Below are positions 20,341 through 31,469 of a DNA stretch of 64,000 nt, piece after piece. Made by a program: the position numbers and the translations under genes. The notes under the pieces are model-generated. The model was not told the origin of the DNA. It searched no databases and saw only the letters and a list, made by a program, of their open reading frames with translations. Numbering within the stretch: position 1 is the first letter of the stretch; each line of letters begins with the position of its first letter. Source of the DNA: Actinomyces israelii DSM 43320 (GTDB lineage: Bacteria; Actinomycetota; Actinomycetes; Actinomycetales; Actinomycetaceae); the NCBI RefSeq assembly GCF_000711965.1, contig NZ_JONS01000001.1, positions 124,001-188,000 on the forward strand, given 5' to 3'.

Positions 20341-21432
20341 TCAGCCCAGGTGCGCGTTCCCCCAGTGCCGCAGTCGCCGTTCCACGGGATGCTCGACGAA
20401 GCGGTAGAGGGCCCACGCCGTCGCCAGGGCCGCCGCGAAGACCACCGGGTACTACCAGAGGTTCTCCACGGACATGGGCCGGAGCCCGACAGCGCCGCTC
20501 ACCGCGTACATGACGGTGGCGTGCACGAGGTAGAAGGCGAAGGACCACGTCCCCAGGGTCACCAGGACCCGGTGGCGCAGCCAGGACCGCCTCCGGGCGA
20601 GGTCGTTGTTGGCGACCCCGAGGATGGTCAGCGCGAAGAGGACCGCGAGAATCTGCAGCTCCAGGTTCCGGGCCCAGACGGACCAGGGATCCGCCCACCC
20701 GTAGCAGCGGGAGAGCGCGGACCAGGTGACGAAGACGGCAATGGTCGTGTACCCCATCCAGGGGCGGATCCGCCTGCCGGCGCCGAGCTGGACGAGGCGG
20801 GCCACCACCATGCCCATGACGAACTCCTCAAGGCGGGCCACGGGGATGGGCAGGTCGGCCAGGAGGCCCGAGGGGTCGCGGATCACGACGACGCGATGGA
20901 GCACGACGACGGCGGTGACGGCGCCCAGGGCGAGCAGAGCCCCGCGCCGCGAGACCCGGACCAGCAGGCGGCTCAGCCAGGGGTGGAGGGCGTAGAAGAA
21001 GGCCTCGACGCCGAGCGTCCAGGCGGCCGGGTTGCCGGAGAAGAGGATGCTCGGCTCCTTGAACCAGCTCTGGAGCAGCGTCAGGGACAGCAGCAGCGGC
21101 ACGACGGCGAAGGGCTTGACCCAGAACTGGCTGGGATCCGGCGTCACTGACGTCACTGAGTAGAACACGGGGACCGCCACGAGCAGGGCGAGGACGTGGG
21201 CCGGGTAGATGCGGGCGAAGCGCCGCCAGTAGAAGTTGGCGACCGTCGTGCCCGAGATGCCGGCGGACCAGGTGAGCACGAAGCCGGAGAGCAGGAAGAA
21301 GAAGGCGACGCCGTGGTTGCCGAAACGTGCGACGGCTCCGAGGCCGGGCACGGGCGCGAAGCTCATCATGTGGTAGCAGAAGACGGCGAACGCCGCCCAC
21401 CAGCGCAAGCCGGTCAGCGAGTCCAGGCGCAT
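20341..21432 (-). pseudogene. Acyltransferase 3 family membrane protein, interrupted by an amber codon
   Basis: The gene encodes an integral-membrane acyltransferase (OafA/WecH type) that would O-acylate surface sugars. LDSLTGLRWWAAFAVFCYHM at the N-terminus carries the catalytic His, and GNHGVAFFFLLSGFVLTWS and NFYWRRFARIYPAH follow. About ten hydrophobic segments are visible. A TAG at 20452-20454 stops translation after VENLW. The same frame then continues for 36 codons with YPVVFAAALATAWALYRFVE and HPVERRL, the expected last helix and family C-terminus, and ends at a TGA at 20341-20343. A single TGG to TAG change explains it. An alternative GTG start exists at 21468. Confidence 0.82.
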
Positions 21433-21643
21433 CACACCGGCCTGACGGGGAGGTAGGCAGGGGACCACGCGGGAAGAGCAGCCATGCCCCAGAGACTACA
21501 CAGCCGGCGCCCATGGGCTGACTCGGCCGGGAGGCGCGGCCTATGGGCGCAGACTCCAGATGGCTGGTCCCGGGCGGTGCCGGTTCTGTCCGACCCTCGT
21601 GGCCGCGCCGCCGGGGCGCGCCTGCGGCGCCCGGCAGGTACCC

Positions 21644-21686
21644 CGAACCGGTCTGGAGCCGGTGACCTACCGATCTCGGCGAAGGG
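21644..21686. repeat. Dispersed GCCGAGATCGGT repeat, copy 2 (minus orientation)
   Basis: CGAACCGGTCTGGAGCCGG, a short diverged gap, then ACCGATCTCGGCGAA. It is the reverse complement of the distal half of the copies at 31368 and 32412. It lies between the acyltransferase remnant and the putA terminator. Confidence 0.7.
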
Positions 21687-21704
21687 GCCTGCGGGCGCGG
21701 GGCC

Positions 21705-21733
21705 GGGCGGCGCGGGCCGGCCCCGCGCCGCCC
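21705..21733 (-). terminator. putA: Strong hairpin terminator candidate after putA
   Basis: GGGCGGCGCGGG (21705-21716) pairs perfectly with CCCGCGCCGCCC (21722-21733) across a 5-nt loop, ending directly at the putA stop codon. There is no T-run, as is common in high-GC genomes. Confidence 0.55.
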
Positions 21734-24700
21734 TCAGAGCAGCCCGGCGGCCAGGTCGAGCGGCGTGCCGAAGCGGTGGTTGGTGACCGCGACCGCCTGC
21801 TCGTGCAGGAAGGGCAGCAGCTCGGAGTGCGGGCAGGTCGTCACGGCCCCCGTGTACAGGGCGACGTCGGGGCTGCCGCCGGTGAGGCGACTCGCCTCCC
21901 GCCACCGGCAGGCAGCGGTCTGCTCACGCGGCCCCAGCACGCGCACGCGCAGCCCGAGCGCCTCGGAGGCCGCCAGGTCCGCCAGGCGTGCGCTCCACAC
22001 GCCCGGCGCCTCGACATCCACCTCGACATTGGCGGCGGCCAGCGCGCTCGCCAGCTCGGCCGGGAGCCTGTCCGCCACGGACAGGCTCACGAAGGCGCCC
22101 GCACGCACGCCGGCCGCCACGACGCGCACCAGGTCGGCGGGGTGGGTGCCGCCCGCGGCCCGCACGACGACGGGCGTGGGCCGGTAGCGCAGCACGTTGC
22201 GCTCGCAGACCAGGCCGGTGACGTCCCGGCTCGCGCCGTACTGGGACCGCCACGCCTCGGCGTCGGCCACGAGCGCGCGGCGCAGCTCGGTCATGTCGCG
22301 ACGCTCCAGGTGGGTGCGCACGGCGTCGTAGAGGGCGGACACGCGCGCGTCCAGGGTGGACACCAGGTCGTGGTGGCCCTCGTAGGCCTCCTCGTGGTTC
22401 CGGCCGGCGGCCGGAACGACCTCGCCCAGCCCGAGCAGGTAGGACGGCCCGCCGGCCTTGGTCGTCGACCCGATCGCCGAGCGCTTCCAGCCCCCGAAGG
22501 GCTGGCGTCGCACGATCGCGCCGGTGATGCCGCGGTTGACGTAGAGGTTCCCGGCCTCGACCGAGTCCAGCCAGACCGCGAGCTCGTCGGCGTCAAGCGT
22601 GTGCAGCCCCGAGGTCAGGCCGTAGTCGACGGCGTTGACGGCGTCGATGGCCTCCTGGAGAGTCTCCACCCGCATGACGCCCAGCACCGGGGCGAAGTAC
22701 TCGGTCAGGTGGAACTCGCTGCCGGGGACGACACCGGCGCGGATGCCGGGGCGCCACAGGCCGTCGCCCAGATCCCGCGGAGTCAGCACCCAGTGCTCGC
22801 CGGCTCCCAGCGTCGTCAGGCCGTGCAGCGCCTTCTCGTCGTCGGGGACGACGACGGGGCCGACCTGGGAGTCCAGGTGCTCGGGGCCGCGCACCCGCAG
22901 GGAGGAGGTCGCGTCCACCAGCTGGCGGGCGATGCGCTCCGAGGTCCCGGCCGAGCCGACCAGGATGAGCAGGGAGCTCGCCGAGCACTTCTGTCCGGCG
23001 TGGGCGAAGGCGGAGGCCACCACGTCGCGCACGGCGAGATCCGGATCGGCCGAAGGCGTGACAATAATGGCGTTCTTGCCGCTGGTCTCCCCCAGCAGGC
23101 GCATGTCCGGCCTCCAGGAGCGGAAGAGCCGCGCGGTGTCGTAGGAGCCGGTGAGCACCACGCGGCCCACCTGCTCGTGGGTCACCAGGTGGCGCGAGAC
23201 CTCGCCGTCCTCCAGCGGGGCGAGGACCACGAGGTCCTCCGGCAGGCCGGCGTCGTGGAAGGCGCGCACGAGCTCGGCGGCGCAGCGCTTGGCGGGCGGA
23301 GCCGGCTTGAGGATGACGGCGCTGCCCGCGGCCAGGGCGGCCGCCACTCCCCCGGTGGGGATCGCCAGGGGGAAGTTCCACGGCGAGGCGACCACGGTCA
23401 GGTCCACCGGCGCGAAGCGGGCGCCGGTCATGTGCTCCGGGTCGTGCAGCAGCAGGGAGGCCTCGGCGTAGTGGCGGCAGAAGTCGATGGCCTCGCTGAC
23501 CTCGGGATCGGACTGGTCGATGGTCTTGCCCGCCTCGGAGGCGGCGACCTCGATGAGCTCGTGGCGGCGGGCCTCCAGGACGTCCCCGACCCGGTTCAGG
23601 ACGACGGCGCGCTCGTCGGGGTCGCGCCCCTGCCAGGCCGCGGCGGCGGCCGCGGTCGCCCTCACGACCGCGTCGCACCTCGCGACGGTTCCCATGCGGG
23701 CGGCGCCCGCCTCGACCTGGGCGGCGCCCCTCTCGGAGGCCGGCACGGCGGCGGCGATGTCGCGGGCCCACCGGCGGTTGGCGGCCAGCGAGGGGTCCGA
23801 GTCCGGTGTCGAGACGAAAGGACGCCGAATGCGCTCGGCCGAGGCGGTGGCGGTCGGGACGCCCGCCTCGCGCTCGGCGAGCCGGTCCTGGGAGCGGTTG
23901 GGGGCCGGCGCGGGCGCGGCGGGGTCGAGGTCGGCCAGAGCGGCCAGGAAGCGCCCCTCCTCACGGGCGAAGACGGCCTCGTCGGCGGCCAGGTCGAAGA
24001 CGCCCGACATGAAGTTCTCGGGGGCGGCGTTCTCCTCCAGACGTCGCACGAGGTAGGAGATGGCGACGTCGAACTCGCCCGGGTCGACCACGGGCACGTA
24101 CAGCAGAAGGTGGCCCGTCTCATGGCGCACGACCTCCTGCAGGCCGGTGGCCATGCCCGCGAGCATCTCGAACTCGACGTCGTCCGCCACGCCCCGGGCC
24201 TCCCGCAGCTCGTGGGCGAAGGCGATGTCGAACAGGTTCTGCCCCGCCACCCCCAGACGGATGGCGCGGGTGCGCTCGGGGGTCATGGCCCAGGAGAGGA
24301 TGCGCTTGTAGCTCGTGTCCGTGGCTTGCTTGGTCGGCCAGGTGGTCAGCTCCCAGCCGTGGATCTCGGCGTCCACCCGCTCCATGGACAGGTTGGCGCC
24401 CTTGACCACGCGCACCTTGATGCGCGACCCGCCGGCGTCCACGCGGGCGGTCGCCCAGGCCTGGAGACGCTCCATGGCGGCCAGGGAGTCCGGCAGGTAG
24501 GCCTGCAGCACGATGCCGGCCTCGTAGCCGGTCAGGTCCTCCTGGTCGAGGATGGCGGTGAACACCGCGATGGTCAGGTCGAGGTCCTTGTAGTCCTCCA
24601 TGTCGAGGTTGAGGAAGGTGCCGTGGTCGCGGGCCAGGCGGTACAGCGGGGAGAGCACCTCCACGCCGTGGGCGACGACCTCCTCGAAGCCCCAGGGGTT

Positions 24701-25300
24701 GTGCGGGCCGGTGACGGCCGAGACCTTGACCGACACGTAGTCGACGTCCTCGCGGGCCACGAGGCGGGAGACCTCCGCCAGCCGGCGGGAGGCCTCCCTG
24801 TCCCCCAGGACGGCCTCGCCCAGAAGGTTGACATTGAGACGGTTGCCGCCGGTGCGCAGCCGGGCCAGGGCGGGGCCCAGCCCCCGGTCGGTGGCGTCCA
24901 CGACGAGGTCGCCGACGATCTCGCGGAAGACGCGCCGGGCCACGGTGGTCACCGAGCGGGGCGCCAGGCGGGTCGCCCGGCCTCCCAGGCCCATGGCCGC
25001 GGCCAGGGAGCGCGGCAGGAAGTCGGTGCGCCCAGCGGCCAGCCGCGCCAGAGCATGACTGGCGACGTCGAGGTCGATGGGTCGCACGACGTCATCGACG
25101 AAGCGGGTTGTGAACCCCAGACCGTCCGGATCCGACAGGATGCGCGCCAGAAGCCGCGCTGTGCGGGGAACGGGCTGGGAGGCCGACTCGTCGGCCCAGC
25201 GGCGCGCGCGTGCGGCCGCCTTCTCACCGAGCTCCCACAGCTCCGCGGGGCAACGGCGCTCAGCGTCGCCGGGCAGGGGGTGATCGACGGTGGTTAACAT
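21734..25300 (-). CDS. putA: Bifunctional proline dehydrogenase / P5C dehydrogenase PutA
   Basis: The 1188-aa protein oxidises proline to glutamate in two steps. The FAD-dependent proline dehydrogenase barrel covers about residues 90-430 (DYVSVKVSAV, FLNLDMEDYKDLDLT, VVKGANLSMER). The NAD-dependent aldehyde dehydrogenase covers about 500-1000, with SPWNFPLAIPTGG, the catalytic Glu in LLGETSGKNAI and catalytic Cys in AHAGQKCSASS, then PFGGWKRSA near 930. A further 230-residue C-terminal part is conserved-looking but unassigned. There is no N-terminal ribbon-helix-helix DNA-binding domain, so it is not an autoregulator. AGGAG lies 9 nt before the ATG. It is monocistronic, with a strong hairpin at its end. 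Confidence 0.95.
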   Translation of the reverse strand: MLTTVDHPLPGDAERRCPAELWELGEKAAARARRWADESASQPVPRTARLLARILSDPDGLGFTTRFVDDVVRPIDLDVASHALARLAAGRTDFLPRSLAAAMGLGGRATRLAPRSVTTVARRVFREIVGDLVVDATDRGLGPALARLRTGGNRLNVNLLGEAVLGDREASRRLAEVSRLVAREDVDYVSVKVSAVTGPHNPWGFEEVVAHGVEVLSPLYRLARDHGTFLNLDMEDYKDLDLTIAVFTAILDQEDLTGYEAGIVLQAYLPDSLAAMERLQAWATARVDAGGSRIKVRVVKGANLSMERVDAEIHGWELTTWPTKQATDTSYKRILSWAMTPERTRAIRLGVAGQNLFDIAFAHELREARGVADDVEFEMLAGMATGLQEVVRHETGHLLLYVPVVDPGEFDVAISYLVRRLEENAAPENFMSGVFDLAADEAVFAREEGRFLAALADLDPAAPAPAPNRSQDRLAEREAGVPTATASAERIRRPFVSTPDSDPSLAANRRWARDIAAAVPASERGAAQVEAGAARMGTVARCDAVVRATAAAAAAWQGRDPDERAVVLNRVGDVLEARRHELIEVAASEAGKTIDQSDPEVSEAIDFCRHYAEASLLLHDPEHMTGARFAPVDLTVVASPWNFPLAIPTGGVAAALAAGSAVILKPAPPAKRCAAELVRAFHDAGLPEDLVVLAPLEDGEVSRHLVTHEQVGRVVLTGSYDTARLFRSWRPDMRLLGETSGKNAIIVTPSADPDLAVRDVVASAFAHAGQKCSASSLLILVGSAGTSERIARQLVDATSSLRVRGPEHLDSQVGPVVVPDDEKALHGLTTLGAGEHWVLTPRDLGDGLWRPGIRAGVVPGSEFHLTEYFAPVLGVMRVETLQEAIDAVNAVDYGLTSGLHTLDADELAVWLDSVEAGNLYVNRGITGAIVRRQPFGGWKRSAIGSTTKAGGPSYLLGLGEVVPAAGRNHEEAYEGHHDLVSTLDARVSALYDAVRTHLERRDMTELRRALVADAEAWRSQYGASRDVTGLVCERNVLRYRPTPVVVRAAGGTHPADLVRVVAAGVRAGAFVSLSVADRLPAELASALAAANVEVDVEAPGVWSARLADLAASEALGLRVRVLGPREQTAACRWREASRLTGGSPDVALYTGAVTTCPHSELLPFLHEQAVAVTNHRFGTPLDLAAGLL

Positions 25301-25507
25301 GCGTAGTGCTCCTGGCTCGGGGTACGAAACGCCTCTAAGTGTGCCCCATCCCGCACGCCCCGTGGGCGAAAAGTCCCAACTGGATGTCTGGTGCCGCGCT
25401 GCGGGGAGGCTGTGCGGGGAGTGCGCGCCGGCACGGACGACGGCGGTCCCGTACCGGTCCCGTACTGGTTCCGCCCGCCGGAGACGGCTCGGCGCGGGGG
25501 CGGGGAC

Positions 25508-27304
25508 TCAGTACAGGAGCGGGAACAGGCCCCAGTACGCCAGGGCCGTCAGAAGAACGGCCGTCCCGCACAGGGCGGAGCCGAGGACGCAGCCCGCGGG
25601 CACCGTGAGCCAGCGGCCGCCCTCCTCGCGGTCGTGCCGCATGTGCCCGCGCATGAGCCAGACGCGCTGGACGAGCCTGACGTACAGGACGACGGTGCCC
25701 AGGGCGACGACCTGGGCGAGCATCCAGCCGCCGTAGGAGACCAGGTAGTTGGTGCGGTAGCTCGTCGCCAGCGAGACCACCTCTGCGATGTAGGCGAGGT
25801 ACAGCACCCAGGCCGCCACAATGCTCAGGCTCAGCGAGACCGTCCAGCGCCCGATCGGATCGGGCAGGTGGAGGCCGCGCCGGTCGCGCAGCCTGGGCGC
25901 CTGGCCGGCCGCCCACAGGAGCCCGGCCAGGGCGAGCAGGCCGAAGCCCACGACGAAGGCGGCGAGCATGAGATCGCCCGAGGCGTACCAGCGGGTCGGG
26001 TCGGGAGTGCGCGCCCAGTAGGCCTGGCTCGGGGCGGCTCCGGCGACGTGCGGGGCCGCGTCGGCGGTGGCGGGCAGCCCGGTCACCCAGCGGGCGAGGT
26101 CGCGGGCGACGCCGGGGGCGAGGTCGCCGTCGGTGCTGCTGCCGAGCTTGAGCCCGTGGTTGGCGCCGTCGTAGTAGCGCACGGTCAGCGCGGCGCCGCC
26201 GGAGTGCAGGGCCTGCCGCGCCGTCGTCGGCCCCTGGACCAGCGGCATGGAGGCGTCGGCCGTTCCGTAGAGCATGAGGACGGGGACGGTGATCCTCTCC
26301 AGGTAGGGCACGGAGTCGAAATCGGCGTACTCGAAGCCGCCCCCCGGAACCCGGGTGGAGCCCAGCAGCCGCGGGATGAGGACGAGCATGGGCTCGGGCA
26401 CGCCGACATTGCGCATGTAGGAGTCCATGGCCAGCGCCATCTGCTCGCGCAGCGGCACCACCGGGGCGCTGGCCATCACGAGGAAGGCGATGCGCTCGTC
26501 GTCGGCGGTGAGCACCGCCCCGGGGATGGCGCCCTCGGACTCGGCGTAGAGGCCCACCCGCGTCGGGTCCACGCCGTTAAGCGCGATCAGGTAGTCCACG
26601 CTGCGCTGGTAGTCGGCGGCCATGGCCTGGTAGTCGCGGGAAGTCAGCGAGTAGTCCTCCATGGGCTTGGAGGGCACGAGGGTCGTGACGCCGGCGGAGG
26701 ACAGCGCCTCCGCCTGACCGGCGAAGCCCCGGAGGTCATGGGTTCCCGCGCCGTGCAGGAAGACCACGCCGGGCGTGGTGGCGGTGACGCCGACGGGGCG
26801 GCGCAGGAGGGCGGGGACCTGCTCGCCGTCGGCCTGGGTGATGGTCACCGTGGAGGCCTCGATGCGATAGGTGCCGGTCGCGGGCGTGGTCGCCTCACCA
26901 CCGATGGCGGTGTCGGCGGTGGGGAGGGCCGGCGGCTCGGTGAGGGGCTCGGGCGACCAGCGCGGACCCGCGAGGGTGCCCACGAGGCTCAGGGCCAGCA
27001 CGGTCACGACGACGGTCCCCGAGGTGCGGTGGTCGGCCGAGACGGCCACGACCAGGGCGCCCAGGCCCAGGGTCGCCAGGATCTCCCAGATCGTCTGGCC
27101 GTCCGCGCCCAGGAGGGCCAGGGCGAGCGCGGCCGCCAGCACCGCCAGAAGGCCCAGGGCGGTGCGCCGCCGCTCGGTGCGCCACAGGCGCGACCCGAGC
27201 GCGAGCGAGCGCCGCGGGAGGGCGCGCGCCCAGGCCCAGCCCGACCGCACCTGGGCGAGGGTCGGGTGGGCCGGCTCCCCCCTGGGACGAGGACGAGGAG
27301 GCAC
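25508..27304 (-). CDS. Membrane-anchored alpha/beta hydrolase
   Basis: The 598-aa protein starts with two or three hydrophobic helices (about 50-110). An alpha/beta hydrolase domain follows at about 150-425: VVFLHGAGTHD (oxyanion region), nucleophile elbow LYAESEGAIPG near 255, acid in LMLYGTADASMPL near 345, and His in DGANHGLKLG near 385. It ends with four more membrane helices at about 455-590. The catalytic domain resembles dienelactone-hydrolase/prolyl-oligopeptidase-like esterases; the substrate is unknown. It begins at a GTG 3 nt after the era stop, so it is the last gene of the phoH-ybeY-CBS-era operon. Confidence 0.82.
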   Translation of the reverse strand: MPPRPRPRGEPAHPTLAQVRSGWAWARALPRRSLALGSRLWRTERRRTALGLLAVLAAALALALLGADGQTIWEILATLGLGALVVAVSADHRTSGTVVVTVLALSLVGTLAGPRWSPEPLTEPPALPTADTAIGGEATTPATGTYRIEASTVTITQADGEQVPALLRRPVGVTATTPGVVFLHGAGTHDLRGFAGQAEALSSAGVTTLVPSKPMEDYSLTSRDYQAMAADYQRSVDYLIALNGVDPTRVGLYAESEGAIPGAVLTADDERIAFLVMASAPVVPLREQMALAMDSYMRNVGVPEPMLVLIPRLLGSTRVPGGGFEYADFDSVPYLERITVPVLMLYGTADASMPLVQGPTTARQALHSGGAALTVRYYDGANHGLKLGSSTDGDLAPGVARDLARWVTGLPATADAAPHVAGAAPSQAYWARTPDPTRWYASGDLMLAAFVVGFGLLALAGLLWAAGQAPRLRDRRGLHLPDPIGRWTVSLSLSIVAAWVLYLAYIAEVVSLATSYRTNYLVSYGGWMLAQVVALGTVVLYVRLVQRVWLMRGHMRHDREEGGRWLTVPAGCVLGSALCGTAVLLTALAYWGLFPLLY

Positions 27305-27307
27305 AGG

Positions 27308-28390
27308 TCAGAAGCCCAGCTTGGCCAGGGCCTTGGGGTCGGACTGCCAGTCCTTGGCGGTCCGCACATGCAGGTCGAGGTAGACCTTCCGCCCCACCAG
27401 CTTCTCAATGCCCCGGCGCGCCGTGATACCGATCTCCTTGAGGCGGGATCCTCCCCTGCCGATGATGATGGCCTTCTGGGAGTCGCGCTCGACGACGAGG
27501 CTCACCCGCACCTGGAGGCGGGCGCCCGCGCCCTTGACGCGCGAACCGGTGGTGTCCGTGGTCGGGTCCAGGATCTCGTCGACGACGACGGCCAGGGAGT
27601 GGGGCAGCTCCTCGCGCACGCCCTCCAGGGCGGCCTCGCGGACGAGCTCGCCGATCATGACCGCCTGCGGCTCGTCGGTGATCTCGCCGGTGGGGTACAG
27701 CGGCGGGGAGGGCGGCAGGTGGGAGACGAGGACACCGGTCAGGACGTCGACCTGCTCGCCGCGCCTGGCGGAGACGGGGACGATGTCGGCCCACTCGCCG
27801 AGCCGGTCGACGGCCAGGAGCTGGGCGGCGACCGCGGCCCTGGAGACGGTGTCGGTCTTGGTGACCACGACGACGACGGGGGTGCGCGTCTCGGCCAGGT
27901 CGCGGGCGATGAAACGGTCGCCGGGGCCGATCTTCTCGTTGGCCGGGACGCAGAAGGCGATGACATCGACGTCGGCGAGGGTCTCGCGCACCAGGTTGTT
28001 GAGGCGCTTGCCGAGCAGGGTCCGGGGGCGGTGCAGGCCGGGGGTGTCGACCAGCACCAGCTGGGAGTCGTCGCGGTGGACGACGCCGCGCACATTGTGG
28101 CGGGTGGTCTGGGGGCGCCCGGAGGTGATGGCGACCTTGGCGCCGACCAGGGCGTTGGTCAGCGTGGACTTGCCGGCGTTGGGGCGCCCGACCAGGCAGG
28201 CGAAGCCCGCGCGGAAGCCCTCGGGGATCTCGGGGGCGACGATCTCGGCGCGGGCCTCGCCGTCGGGGCCCGCGAGGCCCCCCGGGGCGCCGGGGCCGTC
28301 CGTGGGCTCGGCGTCGCCGGGGAAGCGGAAGGGCGTGTCGGGCGTGTCGGACGTGTCGGACGTGTCGGATGTGTCGGATGTGTTGGTCAT
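27308..28390 (-). CDS. era: GTPase Era
   Basis: The 360-aa ribosome-assembly GTPase binds the 3' end of 16S rRNA. The G domain has G1 GRPNAGKSTLTNAL near 68, G3 DTPGLH near 118 and G4 TKTD near 185. The KH domain has IIIGRGGSRLKEIGITARRG near 310. The protein is about 60 residues longer than usual at the N-terminus because of a Ser-Asp-Thr repeat (TSDTSDTSDTSDT) and an acidic linker. That repeat is encoded by a 9-bp tandem repeat starting at codon 4. It is followed closely by the hydrolase gene and lies 9 nt after the CBS-protein stop. Confidence 0.95.
   Translation of the reverse strand: MTNTSDTSDTSDTSDTPDTPFRFPGDAEPTDGPGAPGGLAGPDGEARAEIVAPEIPEGFRAGFACLVGRPNAGKSTLTNALVGAKVAITSGRPQTTRHNVRGVVHRDDSQLVLVDTPGLHRPRTLLGKRLNNLVRETLADVDVIAFCVPANEKIGPGDRFIARDLAETRTPVVVVVTKTDTVSRAAVAAQLLAVDRLGEWADIVPVSARRGEQVDVLTGVLVSHLPPSPPLYPTGEITDEPQAVMIGELVREAALEGVREELPHSLAVVVDEILDPTTDTTGSRVKGAGARLQVRVSLVVERDSQKAIIIGRGGSRLKEIGITARRGIEKLVGRKVYLDLHVRTAKDWQSDPKALAKLGF
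28335..28385. repeat. era: 9-bp tandem repeat in the start of era
   Basis: The unit GTGTCGGAC (or GTGTCGGAT) occurs about five times with minor variants and encodes Ser-Asp-Thr triplets just after the start codon. The length keeps the frame in units of three residues. Confidence 0.75.
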
Positions 28391-28399
28391 GGGCGGTCC

Positions 28400-29680
28400 T
28401 CACTCGTGGTGGTCGGCGGGCTCGGGGGTGCGGCTGGCGATGAGGGTGGCGACCTGGCGGCGCCTGCCGACGGCCTCCTCGGCGACCAGGTCGACGCCCT
28501 GGGCGCTGCCGCGGGCGCCGGGCAGGGGGACGCGGCCGATGGCCTTGGTGAGCAGGCCGCCCGCGGTGTCGACGTCGTCGTCATCGATCTCCAGGTCGAA
28601 CAGCTCGCCGAGCGCGTCCAGGCCCAGGCGCACGGGCACGCGGTAGCGCCCCTGCCCCAGGTCCTCGACCTCGGGCTCGGCGTGGTCGTGCTCGTCGGTG
28701 AGATCGCCGACGACCTCCTCCAGGAGGTCCTCCATGGTGACCAGCCCGGCCGTGCCCCCGTACTCGTCGACGGCCAGGACCATGTGGACGTGGTCGGTCT
28801 GCATCTCGCGCAGCAGGTCGTCGGCGAGCTTGGTCTCGGGGATCCAGAGGGCCTCGCGGGTGAAGGAGGACACGGGGCGCATCTCGTGCTCGGGGTGGTC
28901 GGACAGGCGCCGCAGGACGTCCTTGAGGTAGAGGATGCCGCGCACGTCGTCGGCGTCCTCCCCCACCACGGGCACGCGCGAGTAGCCGGAGCGCACGAAC
29001 AGGCGCATCGCCGCGGAGGCCGTCTTGTCGGCGTCGATCGTCACCATGTCGGGGCGGGGCACCATGACCTCGCGCACGAGGGTCTGGCCGAGCTCGACGA
29101 CGCTGCGCATCATCTCGCGGTCCTCGTCCTCAATGGTCTCGGCCTCGCCGATCTCGTCGATCATCTCGCGCAGGTCCTCAGTGACCTCGGCGCGCGCCTC
29201 GGCGTCGGTCAGGGCGGACGAGCGACCGTAGTGGGACTCGATCCAGCGCCACGGGGCGCCCAGGGCGTCGACCTTGAGCAGCGCCCCGGCCAGGATGAGA
29301 AGGGTGCCGTCGGGGTTGCGGCGCCCCACCGAGCGCGGCGAGAAGCCGACGACCAGGCCGAGCAGGACGATATTGAGCACGACGGCGACCACCAGCACCT
29401 GCCACCACCGGCTCAGCAGGCCGGAGACGGCCAGGGTCAGCAGGACGGCGGCGAGCATGTCGACGGCGACGCGGATGGGGGCGACGGAGCCGAGCACCTG
29501 GCCGCGCCTCTCGGCCAGGGCCAGGACCCTGCCCGCCCCGCGGCGCCCGTCCTCGACGAGGTCCTCTGCGGCGGCGCGGGTCATGCGCGTCAGGGCCGCC
29601 TCCCCGGCGGACAGCAGGGCGCCGAAGACGAGGACGACGACGGCCAGGACGACCAGGAGGGCGACGGGCGTGCCGGTCAC
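28400..29680 (-). CDS. Hemolysin-family CBS-domain membrane protein (CorC/HlyC type)
   Basis: The 426-aa protein has an N-terminal CNNM/DUF21 transmembrane domain (segments at about 5-25, 60-80, 90-115). A CBS pair follows at about 200-325 ([38 protein letters not shown]), and then a C-terminal CorC/HlyC domain with [14 protein letters not shown]. Relatives are implicated in magnesium or cobalt handling. The GTG start at 29680 overlaps the ybeY stop as GTGA. It is in the conserved order phoH-ybeY-corC-era. Confidence 0.92.
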   Translation of the reverse strand: MTGTPVALLVVLAVVVLVFGALLSAGEAALTRMTRAAAEDLVEDGRRGAGRVLALAERRGQVLGSVAPIRVAVDMLAAVLLTLAVSGLLSRWWQVLVVAVVLNIVLLGLVVGFSPRSVGRRNPDGTLLILAGALLKVDALGAPWRWIESHYGRSSALTDAEARAEVTEDLREMIDEIGEAETIEDEDREMMRSVVELGQTLVREVMVPRPDMVTIDADKTASAAMRLFVRSGYSRVPVVGEDADDVRGILYLKDVLRRLSDHPEHEMRPVSSFTREALWIPETKLADDLLREMQTDHVHMVLAVDEYGGTAGLVTMEDLLEEVVGDLTDEHDHAEPEVEDLGQGRYRVPVRLGLDALGELFDLEIDDDDVDTAGGLLTKAIGRVPLPGARGSAQGVDLVAEEAVGRRRQVATLIASRTPEPADHHE

Positions 29681-30131
29681 TGTCCCCGCTCCGCGAGGAA
29701 GGTCAGGAGCAGGGTGCGCTGCAGGTCGAACATCTCCTTCTTCTCCTGCGGCTCGGCGTGGTCGTAGCCCAGGAGGTGGAGGATCCCGTGGGTGGTCAGC
29801 AGGAGCATCTCCTCGACGGCGGAGTGGCCCGCCTCGATGGCCTGCTTGGCGGCGACCTGCGGGCACAGCACGATGTCGCCCAGGGTCCCGGCCGGCGTCT
29901 CGTTGTCCACGGTGCCGGGACGCAGCTCGTCCATGGGGAAGCTCATGACGTCGGTGGGGCCGGGCAGCTCGAGCCAGCGCATGTGCAGCTCTGCCATGGG
30001 CTCGGGGTCCACGAACAGGATGTTCAGCTCGGCCAGCGGGTTGACGTGCAGGGCGCGCAGGACGTGGTCGGCCAGCGCGGCGAACTCGGTGCCGTCGATG
30101 ACGGTCTGGGTCTCGTTGAGGACCTCGGTGC

Positions 30132-30135
<4 letters not shown>
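29677..30135 (-). CDS. ybeY: Endoribonuclease YbeY (rRNA maturation factor)
   Basis: The 152-aa metalloprotein processes the 3' end of 16S rRNA. The zinc-binding signature [16 protein letters not shown] at about 116-131 has the three metal His residues. [12 protein letters not shown] near 59-70 is the second family motif. The GTG start overlaps the phoH stop by four bases (GTGA), and the stop overlaps the CBS-protein start, so the three genes are translationally coupled. Confidence 0.96.
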
Positions 30136-31316
<1,181 letters not shown>

Positions 31317-31324
31317 TGCCCTTG

Positions 31325-31330
31325 ATCCTA
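31325..31330 (-). promoter_or_regulatory. phoH: Leaderless promoter -10 (TAGGAT) of phoH operon
   Basis: TAGGAT, 8 nt, ATG at 31316. The upstream octamer CAATCATC is identical to that before the HIT gene -10 at 54771. Confidence 0.5.
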
Positions 31331-31367
31331 GATGATTGATTCCGAGCGTCCGGGCCCGCGGCTCCCT

Positions 31368-31429
31368 TTCGCCGAGATCGGTGGAGACCCGCGCCGAGAT
31401 CGGTTCACTTCCGGCTCGAGACCGGTTCG
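31368..31429. repeat. Dispersed GCCGAGATCGGT repeat, copy 3
   Basis: Two GCCGAGATCGGT cores separated by GGAGACCCGC, followed by TCACTTCCGG and CTCGAGACCGGTTCG. This appears to be the full-length arrangement of the family. It lies between phoH and the EamA gene. Confidence 0.8.
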
Positions 31430-31469
31430 AGGCACCCGCAGGGCGCCGGGGTCCTGCGGCCCGCCCTGT

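Noticed and set aside
28335-28385. CRISPR array at the start of era
   Set aside because: The 9-bp units are contiguous, in frame and encode Ser-Asp-Thr; there are no spacers.
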